Source of the DNA: Alphaproteobacteria bacterium 65-37
GTDB lineage: Bacteria > Pseudomonadota > Alphaproteobacteria > Reyranellales > Reyranellaceae
Assembly (NCBI GenBank): GCA_001897995.1
Contig: MKRV01000196.1
Location: 1 to 63,613, forward strand
Reading direction: 5' to 3'
DNA length: 63,613 bases
Shown here: positions 35,705 to 42,621 of the stretch, in pieces
Position numbering within the stretch: the first letter of the stretch is position 1
Layout of the letters: each line of letters begins with the position of its first letter
The notes under the pieces: model-generated
What the model was told of the DNA's origin: nothing
What the model saw: the letters and a program-made list of their open reading frames with translations, nothing else
Databases searched by the model: none
Position numbers and translations under genes: made by a program

Positions 35705-36540
35705 TTATCTTCTCCCAATCGGAGCGCCTTACGCAGTGCCCTGATCGCATCTCGACGCCGGTTCCAAACTGTCTTCGCATCGCGGCCGATTGCGCGACTA
35801 ATTGTGGGGACGGTGGGGTCGTCCGAGTGGGTCTGGATGTTGGCGAGCAGCATTGTGATGACCTCTTTTTGTTCTGGTTTCAGGCGGTCAATCTCCTCCA
35901 GAAGCCGTTTCCGGAAAATTGGATCGAAAAGAAATGCGTCATCCGGTTCGTCGAAGCTGCCTGCGGCCCGTTCGACGTACTCGGGCAACTCGCCACTTTC
36001 GGGGTCGCCTTCGAGTACCTCGGTTCGCCTCGTCCGAGCACGGATCTGTTTAGCCGGTCGCATCCGCAGCTTTGCAACGGCTTCGTCGAAATGTACCTCG
36101 TAGAAGTCCATCCGGTCGCCGCCCGCGCGGTCGAGGGTCACCAAATCCACAAATCTGCCTCGGACAATGTCCTCCAGGTCGCTGGCCGCTCCGTCCACGA
36201 TTACAACTTGCCCCTCAACCCGCTCGCTTCTCGGCAGGGCGAGTAACAACCGGCGCAGCACCATGCGGTATAGGGCATTGAAGCGTTGCTCGTTGTTGTC
36301 TGATCGTGTCCGGCGCAGGAAGTGCATCAACGTTTCCGGCCTGATGAAGTCGGGATGCGACCTGTTCGTAATCCGGGCCCGCTCTAGGAAGTCTTCAAAA
36401 GCGAGCTCGGCCACGTTGACGATCTCGTTCTCGACTTCGGGCATCCTCCGGTACGGTGTTCCGTCCGGATAGGTTTTGGTGAGCGGCAGTCCCGCGTCCG
36501 CCATCGCCCTTCCTTCAATTGAGGAGATGTCTTCGGTCAT
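35701..36540 (-). CDS. Sigma-70-like protein with C-terminal region-4 HTH
   Basis: A 279-residue protein. The last 75 residues, FRKRLLEEIDRLKPEQKEVITMLLANIQTHSDDPTVPTIS followed by RAIGRDAKTVWNRRRDAIRALRKAL, match sigma region 4: the 'L..L...qr.vi' helix, then a helix-turn-helix and a basic recognition helix. The middle (about 70-170) has DLVTLDRAGGDRMDFYEVHFDEAVAKLRMR, which may correspond to a divergent region 2. It is not a standard ECF factor: it is longer and region 2 is poorly conserved. It could be an alternative sigma, or an anti-sigma-like mimic that controls the island. ATG 36540 overlaps the yhaN-like stop by 4 nt. An N-terminal extension to 36552 is unsupported. Confidence 0.68.
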   Translation of the reverse strand: MTEDISSIEGRAMADAGLPLTKTYPDGTPYRRMPEVENEIVNVAELAFEDFLERARITNRSHPDFIRPETLMHFLRRTRSDNNEQRFNALYRMVLRRLLLALPRSERVEGQVVIVDGAASDLEDIVRGRFVDLVTLDRAGGDRMDFYEVHFDEAVAKLRMRPAKQIRARTRRTEVLEGDPESGELPEYVERAAGSFDEPDDAFLFDPIFRKRLLEEIDRLKPEQKEVITMLLANIQTHSDDPTVPTISRAIGRDAKTVWNRRRDAIRALRKALRLGEDK

Positions 36541-39500
36541 GTCAGGCTGCACTCCGAGTGCACGCCCGCTCCCACGACCGATCGGGCGATGGCGACGAGA
36601 TGTGGATGGTGGGTAAAGAACATCACCTGAGTCGACCGTGCTATGTCGGCCAGCACATTGAATCCTGCTTCGGCCCGTTCATCGTCGAAGTTGACGAACA
36701 GATCATCAGCAAGAAATGGCAGGTTAACGCCCGACTTAACCGACTGCTCCAGAGCTGCAAGCCGAAGTGCGAGGAACAACTGATCGGCCGTGCCGTCGCT
36801 CATGTACTGGACCTCGACCAGGGTGCGTCCGTCGTCCCGCATGCCCAAGAGCCGCGGTGTTGTCCCTTCGCTGTCGACGCGAAGCGTTGCGTAACGGCCG
36901 ACGGTGAGAGTCGAGAATAGCTCTCCGGCTCGGAGAAGCAGAGGGTCCTGGTGTCTTTCGCGATACTGCTCGATCGTCCACTTTAGAGTGATTGCTTGAG
37001 CTCTCTTCAGGATGTAGTGCTCTGCAAGGACCTCCAGCTCGGAGCGGGCCTGTTCGGCATCCGCTGCAGCATCGGCCGCGGACGTCCCTCCAACTTCAAG
37101 ATTTGCGAACATTCGCCTCGCGTCACCGTGCGTGGCTGCCGCCTCATCAACCTCCGCATTGAGTTGGGTGAGCTTGGAGTTGAGCGAGGAGACCTGTCTG
37201 GAGAGCTCATCGGTATCGGCAGTGGAGGCGGCAGCGACGAGGTCATCGAGGGCGAGACCATCGCCGTCGGCGACGATGCGTCGCTCCGTTTCAGCAAGGC
37301 CCTCGAATAGCGATCGCCTAGCCCGGGATCGTTCGATAGCGGCACTGAGGGCTGCTCGGTCCATCGCAAGCGTATCTCGCATGATCGGCGCCAGGGCTTC
37401 TTCCGCAGCGCGCAGTTTCGCATCTGCCTCGTCAATTTCTTTGGATCGGCGATCCTCTTCCAGTTCGAGCGTTTCGATGACTTTAGCGGCCGACCTGGCT
37501 TCCGCCAGCCGTTCGCGGAGCATGCGCAGACGCGCAGCCGGATCGGAAGGCAGTAGGTCAAGCCGCTCGGCAACGGCGTCAACCCGTGAGGCGTGATCGT
37601 GTGCGTCCCGCTTGATGCCATCTATTCGGCGACGCAGCTGCGCCTGGTTTATGGTCGCTCCGCGAAGTTCCTCGATCAGGTCGAGCACCGCTCCGCATGT
37701 CAGCACGTCGAGCTGGAGCCCGGCCTCTGCGAGCGCGGCGGTCCATGCCGCATCGTTGTCGGCCGCCGTCGCATTGATACGCTGGACGCGACGGTCAAGC
37801 GCAGCAGAGTCTCTCTCGACTTGATCCAACTCTGCTTGTGCGAGCCGCCGTTGCTGCGCCGCCACTTCACCTGCCCGACGCTTGCGCTCTGCGATGGCTA
37901 GGAGCGGTGCCAGAGCGGATGTATCGGCGGTTCTAGGATTCCCGAGCGCAGCGGATAGCGCAGCGCGGGCCACGTCCCTGCGAACGGCGACTGCGTCAAC
38001 CTCTGTCGCCAGCCTGCCGTGCTCAAGCTGTGCGCCCTCGGCTACCTCACGGTCGGCCTGCCAAGCGTTGAAGCGTACCGGCTCGAGTGTCGGCAGGCCA
38101 GATGAGGCCAGCCGCTTGCTCCAGCGGTCCAATAGCGCCTCTCGGCGGCGCGTGGCGTCTGCGGCGCCCACCCCGGCTTGGGCGCCTTGAAGTTCGTGTG
38201 ATGCCCTGGTCTGCTCTAGGAGGGACAAGCGGCTAGACGCATCGGCGAGTGCGAAGCGGCGCTCCATTCTCTCGTCTACGCGCGCGACGCTCGCCTCAAA
38301 TTCGGCCACGATATTGGCGGGCGAAGAAAGTGGTGCACCGCTGAGTACATGCTCTCGTATAGGGGTCCAGCGCGTCGTGCGTTCTTCTTGCGCCGAGGCA
38401 ATCTCCTCGGGCGAAACCGCTGATCCCGTGACGATGCCCTCGATTTCAAGCGACACCCCAGCCGACTCGTTACGCGAACGCTGGACCTTCTCCTCTTCGC
38501 GTCGGATCTCCGCGGCAAGCTCCGAGAGTTCATCGCGCACCCCCTCAATCTCCACGGCAGCGACCTTGGGTAGCCTGCGGAGTTCCTCTATGGTGCCGAT
38601 CCAAGGCGTCAGTCGGTCGAGCGCGGACAGAGCCGTTCCCTTGGCGACTTCCGCCGCTCGACGGGCGGCCTCGCACCTGGCATCGGCATCGGCGCCAAGA
38701 GTGCGAGCTGCATCGACCGCGTCGACGAGCGCTTCGGCCACTTCGTCGATGCCGGCCGCGTCAAGCTTGGCCCTGGCCCGTTGGCGCCGCTCCTCGAGTT
38801 CCGCCCGGTTCTCCTCGATTTGGGACTTACCAGCGGCCGTCTCGCCATGCTTCCGAGCCAGATCGCGCAGACGGGTTGCGACCGCTCGAGTCGGCACTGC
38901 GTTTGCGTTCTGGCCGGCCTCGGTACGCAACTCGTTAATCGCCTTCTCGGCAGCCGCATGCTCGGCCTCGAGCCGGACAACATCGCGTGCTGCCTTCTCG
39001 CCTGCGCCTGACTCCGAGACCAGGTCGTCGATCTCGTCGGCGTAAGCCAAGACCGCAGGATCGGCCGGAATCTTTGCCTTCCGCTCACCCGCGTCGCGCA
39101 GAAGCTGCTCGGCCGCCGCTTTGGCTCGCTGAGCATTGTCGGCGTCGAGAATGACGGCCTCAGCGGAATCCTCGCGTGCCTTTCCGATATCCAAAACGTG
39201 TTCGAGAGGCTGCAGCTCCTCCAACTGCTCTCCGCGACGTCGAACGAGAGGCGCCACACGACGGATGCGTTCCGCCACCCTCAGCTCGACCTGCACTCGG
39301 TCGCGTTGATCGCGCGCTCTGTCGAGAGCGGTGGCTGCGCGATCCCTGGCTGCCTTCGCGTCCGACCAAGTTTTGGGCTTGAGAGCCACGTCGCGGACGA
39401 TCTTCGTCTTCTCCGCGAGTTCACGCTGAGCTTGGGTGAATGAGCGACGCGCGGCAGCCTGAGGGCCCCAGATGGCGTCGGCCTCGCCTTCGAGCCTCCT

Positions 39501-39983
39501 CAGCTCGTCCGAGATGCCGGTGAGTCCTGAGCCTGCCGCGAACAACGTCCGCCCGAGGTCGTTGCGGGCCTCGACCATGGCCATGCCACCCGACCGCAGG
39601 GCCTCCTGATCCAGGCTGAACAAGAGGCCAAAGGTCTCCCGCTTTTGTCCCTTGAGCATCGCGAGCAGTGGGGCCTCGTCGATGGCCGCATCCTCGGCGT
39701 CGAGCAACGTTCCGCTCGTTCCCTTCTTGCGCCGGCACTCGAGAACACGGCCATCATCCTCCAACACCGCTCCGACACGAAGCAAGGTGTAATCGAAAAG
39801 GAAGTTGTAAGGTGAACGCTGAGGAAAGCCGAAGAGAAGGTCCGACACGGCGGCCAACGAGGTGGTCTTACCAGCCTCGTTGCCGCCGTAGATGACGTGG
39901 AGGTCCGGGAGGCCGGCATGGAAATTGAGCTGCTGGTTCTCAAAGCGCCCATACCGTTCAAGCGTTAGGCTGGAGAAGCGCAT
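36537..39983 (-). CDS. YhaN/SbcC-like AAA ATPase with long coiled coils
   Basis: A 1148-residue SMC/RecN-type ATPase. Walker A GGNEAGKTTS is at 33-42, within an AAA_27-like head that also has FGFPQRSPYNF and the following EC-RR segments. Two very long coiled-coil stretches (about 180-560 and 640-990) fill the centre. Walker B LPFLADDLFVNFDDERAEAG (about 1090) and the D-loop lie at the C-terminal end, so the head is split as in SbcC/Rad50. No CxxC zinc hook is visible, as expected for YhaN. With the YhaO-like nuclease upstream it forms an SbcCD/Mre11-Rad50-like complex that senses or processes DNA ends. It is 3 nt from the YhaO gene. Confidence 0.87.
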   Translation of the reverse strand: MRFSSLTLERYGRFENQQLNFHAGLPDLHVIYGGNEAGKTTSLAAVSDLLFGFPQRSPYNFLFDYTLLRVGAVLEDDGRVLECRRKKGTSGTLLDAEDAAIDEAPLLAMLKGQKRETFGLLFSLDQEALRSGGMAMVEARNDLGRTLFAAGSGLTGISDELRRLEGEADAIWGPQAAARRSFTQAQRELAEKTKIVRDVALKPKTWSDAKAARDRAATALDRARDQRDRVQVELRVAERIRRVAPLVRRRGEQLEELQPLEHVLDIGKAREDSAEAVILDADNAQRAKAAAEQLLRDAGERKAKIPADPAVLAYADEIDDLVSESGAGEKAARDVVRLEAEHAAAEKAINELRTEAGQNANAVPTRAVATRLRDLARKHGETAAGKSQIEENRAELEERRQRARAKLDAAGIDEVAEALVDAVDAARTLGADADARCEAARRAAEVAKGTALSALDRLTPWIGTIEELRRLPKVAAVEIEGVRDELSELAAEIRREEEKVQRSRNESAGVSLEIEGIVTGSAVSPEEIASAQEERTTRWTPIREHVLSGAPLSSPANIVAEFEASVARVDERMERRFALADASSRLSLLEQTRASHELQGAQAGVGAADATRRREALLDRWSKRLASSGLPTLEPVRFNAWQADREVAEGAQLEHGRLATEVDAVAVRRDVARAALSAALGNPRTADTSALAPLLAIAERKRRAGEVAAQQRRLAQAELDQVERDSAALDRRVQRINATAADNDAAWTAALAEAGLQLDVLTCGAVLDLIEELRGATINQAQLRRRIDGIKRDAHDHASRVDAVAERLDLLPSDPAARLRMLRERLAEARSAAKVIETLELEEDRRSKEIDEADAKLRAAEEALAPIMRDTLAMDRAALSAAIERSRARRSLFEGLAETERRIVADGDGLALDDLVAAASTADTDELSRQVSSLNSKLTQLNAEVDEAAATHGDARRMFANLEVGGTSAADAAADAEQARSELEVLAEHYILKRAQAITLKWTIEQYRERHQDPLLLRAGELFSTLTVGRYATLRVDSEGTTPRLLGMRDDGRTLVEVQYMSDGTADQLFLALRLAALEQSVKSGVNLPFLADDLFVNFDDERAEAGFNVLADIARSTQVMFFTHHPHLVAIARSVVGAGVHSECSLT

Positions 39984-39986
39984 CTC

Positions 39987-41234
39987 TCAGCCCTCACCGG
40001 TCAAGCGGGAGCGTAGGGCGATCGCCGCAGTTCGAAGCACGGCAGACCAGTCACCGTCAACTGCGGAGCGGCGTAGTTCACCTTCGTCAGGCAGACCGAG
40101 ATGCGTTTGGACGGCGAGCATAAATTTCTCGAGATCGGCAGCAAGAGTTTGGGCCAATCCAGGGTCCGAGGACGCCTCGCCAATTAACTGCGATAGGTCG
40201 TCTCCGATGGAATAAGTAGCGCTGGGTGGCTCGGTTGCAAGAACCATGACCTTCTCCACGTGGAGATCGGGCGAGATCGAGGTCGCGATCGCGCGAGCGT
40301 CATCACGTAGTCCAGCAGCGCGATCGTTCAGCGCTCCAGCCGCAGGAGTCGATCCCACGAGGGAGAGGCGCACGATCAGGGGGAGGCCTGATCCATTGTC
40401 TTCCTGGACTCGTGTAAGCACTGACCTCATCAGCTGCGTGACATCCGCTGAGGCCCCAGAGCAATCGATCTCAGCGCGGACCCAACGAATGACGTCGAGA
40501 TCAATCCGCTCAGCCGCGGTCACGGCACGGTCCGAGACCGACACGAGTACGGCACCCTTGGCGCCGGTCTCCCGGATCGTCCGTCCCTGAATGTTGCCGG
40601 GGAAGACGGCATATGGATCAGAGCAAGCGATTTCGAACTCATGGACATGTCCAAGCGCCCAATAGTCGTATCCCTTTGCGCGTAAATCATCGATGCTACA
40701 GGGGGCGTAGCTGGCGTGCCCTGGCCGACCTGCGAGGGCGGTGTGGAGCATGCCAATATTGAAAGCGTGCGGTTCGGGTGCGGGATAGCCCAGCACAAGG
40801 TTCTCGCTGACTACCGGCGTAGAGAAGCCTTGGCCATGAATCGCGACTGCAAGATCGGGAAGGAGGTGTGTTTCCGCTCGTCGGCTGCCGAACTGGCGTA
40901 CGTTCGGCGGCCATGGAACGGTCCGCGTTATCACGGAGGCCGCGTCATGGTTTCCGGACAAGATGAAAGCTGGGATACCGGCCTGGCCTAGCCGGCCCAT
41001 GGCATGGGAAAAGTAAAGGCCGGTGCCCATGTCCCGCCAACTGCCGTCGAAGAGATCTCCGGAAATTATCACAAAGTCGACCGCCTCGGCGATGGCACGC
41101 TGGATGAGGTTGTCGAAGGCCGACCTTGTCGCGCGTCGTATCTCATCGACAGGCAGTCCTTCATAGCGAGATAGGCCGTGAAGCGGGCTGTCGAGATGAA
41201 TGTCTGCGGCGTGCAGAAAGCGAAAATCGGTCAA
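39987..41234 (-). CDS. YhaO/SbcD-like metallophosphoesterase nuclease
   Basis: A 415-residue calcineurin-like phosphoesterase. The metal ligands are present: AADIH (D11, H13), ISGDLFD, LSGNHD and the C-terminal ALGHVH. It continues into a domain for partner binding (about 290-400). The family is the Mre11/SbcD nuclease that works with YhaN/SbcC on double-strand breaks and hairpins. I start at TTG 41234, 7 nt after GAGGGGG; the longer frame from 41474 has no family match. It is the first gene of the five-gene cassette yhaO-yhaN-sigma-HTH-ImmA/UvrD, and about 85 bp separate that cassette's end from the ubiquitin-like genes. Confidence 0.87.
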   Translation of the reverse strand: MTDFRFLHAADIHLDSPLHGLSRYEGLPVDEIRRATRSAFDNLIQRAIAEAVDFVIISGDLFDGSWRDMGTGLYFSHAMGRLGQAGIPAFILSGNHDAASVITRTVPWPPNVRQFGSRRAETHLLPDLAVAIHGQGFSTPVVSENLVLGYPAPEPHAFNIGMLHTALAGRPGHASYAPCSIDDLRAKGYDYWALGHVHEFEIACSDPYAVFPGNIQGRTIRETGAKGAVLVSVSDRAVTAAERIDLDVIRWVRAEIDCSGASADVTQLMRSVLTRVQEDNGSGLPLIVRLSLVGSTPAAGALNDRAAGLRDDARAIATSISPDLHVEKVMVLATEPPSATYSIGDDLSQLIGEASSDPGLAQTLAADLEKFMLAVQTHLGLPDEGELRRSAVDGDWSAVLRTAAIALRSRLTGEG

Positions 41235-41325
41235 TGGTAAGTCCCCCTCGGCGGGAAGTTGCCCAATTCCCGCGGCCCCATGGCTATCATGCCGTAGGAG
41301 GCATCCTGTCACAACAGCGCGAGCA

Positions 41326-41787
41326 TCATTCGATCCGATGCAACCGAGGCAGCGCAAAGGAAGAGGACAGCGGCCGCAGCAACCTGACTTTAGTGGCAAT
41401 TGTCGTTGCTTTCGGCGCGAGCGGCAAAAGACGGTGACGGGTGAAGTTGAGCTGGGTACAGGCACGAGCATCACCTACAACGCCAGACAGCTGCGTCGAG
41501 TCGGCAGCCGTATTGGCGTCGTCGAACGAGTGCAGCACGGCGGCCGTTGTGTGCGGTCGCGAATTTCGACTTTTTCAGTCTCATGATTGTAGGTGAGGAC
41601 ATAAGTCTTACCTGACATGTTTACCCACGGCATGTTGGCAGGCCTGTCGGCGAAGAGCGGGCGGAAGCGGATGGAATCGGGCTCGCCGCTGCAGGTGATC
41701 CCGCCGGGCAGCGCCGGGCAAGCCTGCGCCACTTGCTCCCGCGTGGACCTCCTCGACGGGCCTCCTAAAAAGGGCGTACCGCTCATC
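41326..41787 (-). pseudogene. Frameshifted small unknown protein
   Basis: On the minus strand a frame from about 41787 (MSGTPFLGG...) reads a convincing short protein: LPGGITCSGEPDSIRFRPLFADRPANMPWVNMSGKTYVLTYNHETEKVEIRDRT. It then falls into a Pro/Cys/Arg-rich tail. Dropping 2 nt at the CACACA (about 41545-41552) restores a sensible continuation in the next frame, TTAAVLHSFDDANTAAD, ending at 41326. So I read a small gene inactivated by a CA dinucleotide slip. I do not recognise the family, and the exact start is not fixed. It is transcribed away from the DUF6088 gene. Confidence 0.4.
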
Positions 41788-41818
41788 CAGGCGCAACCGC
41801 CCACGCAAAGTTGAAGAG

Positions 41819-41846
41819 TGTCAGAAAAGCGAGTAGGTTTCTGACA
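41819..41846. promoter_or_regulatory. Inverted repeat operator upstream of the DUF6088 gene
   Basis: Perfect 9-bp arms TGTCAGAAA (41819-41827) and TTTCTGACA (41838-41846), 10-bp spacer, ending 10 bp before the ATG at 41857. AbiEi-type antitoxins repress their own promoters by binding inverted repeats at this position, so this is a likely autoregulatory site. It should also control the gajAB genes if they share the transcript. Confidence 0.7.
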
Positions 41847-41856
41847 GACAACGGCC

Positions 41857-42621
41857 ATGCAGCGCTTGACCGAGCAGATTCTTGAGCATGCGACGCGGCT
41901 GCCAGAGGGCACGCCAGTCGCGGCTAAGAGCTTGCTTCACTTTGGCAATCGCGCCGCGGTGGACCAAGCCTTGTCGCGCTTGGCCGAGCGGCGGCAACTG
42001 ATCCGAGCCGGACGTGGTGTTTACCTCCTGCCGGTCATGAGCCGGTTGGGCACCCGAACACCATCGGTGGAGCAAGCGGTCGAGGCGGTCGCCGCCCAGC
42101 GCGGCGAGGTGATCGTCTTGAGCGGTGCGGCCGCCGCCAACAGTCTTGGGCTCACGACACAAGTGCCAGTTCGGCCGGTCTATCTGACGTCGGGCCGCAC
42201 CCGGAAGATGAGCCTCGGCAAGCAAATCGTCGAGCTTCGCCATGCACCTCGCTGGCAGCTCACCATGCCTCATCGACCAGCAGGTCAGGCGGTGCGAGCG
42301 CTTGCTTGGCTCGGACCGGAGAGGGCTGAGGCCGCGCTCTACACCCTGAAGCAGCAGCTTACGCCCGCCGCTTTCAGTGAGCTGGTGGCGGTGGCGCCTC
42401 AGCTTCCGACTTGGCTCGCTCGCAGCGTGGGGAAGGTCGCGCATTCGATGCGCTCATGGCGCGCTCTACCGAGATCGCGGCAAGAGCCAACGGCGCGGCA
42501 AAATAAGAGAGGGGAGGTTGATGCGGATCAAAGCAGTCGAAATCGAAAACTTCCGACTTCTGCGAGACGTCTCGGTAGGCTTGGAGGATCGCACTACGCT
42601 GATCGTAGGGCGGAACAATAG
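41857..42621 (+). CDS. DUF6088 / AbiEi-like transcriptional regulator, frayed C-terminus
   Basis: The first about 195 residues match DUF6088 (AbiEi antitoxin-like): a winged helix (LTEQILEHATRLPEGTPVAAKSLLHFGNRAAVDQALSRLAERRQL), then GRGVYLLP and VLSGAAAANSLGLTTQVP, the conserved central piece. Such proteins are antitoxins of type IV toxin-antitoxin pairs with an AbiEii nucleotidyltransferase. Here no toxin follows; gajA does. After residue about 197 the in-frame reading (MRSWRALPRSRQE...) is not protein-like and overlaps gajA by 101 nt. A +1 shift at about 42450 gives FDALMARSTEIAARANGAAK with a stop at 42504-42506, which looks like the original C-terminus. So a frameshift may have lengthened the gene, or the tail is simply non-functional. 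Confidence 0.7.
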   Translation: MQRLTEQILEHATRLPEGTPVAAKSLLHFGNRAAVDQALSRLAERRQLIRAGRGVYLLPVMSRLGTRTPSVEQAVEAVAAQRGEVIVLSGAAAANSLGLTTQVPVRPVYLTSGRTRKMSLGKQIVELRHAPRWQLTMPHRPAGQAVRALAWLGPERAEAALYTLKQQLTPAAFSELVAVAPQLPTWLARSVGKVAHSMRSWRALPRSRQEPTARQNKRGEVDADQSSRNRKLPTSARRLGRLGGSHYADRRAEQ

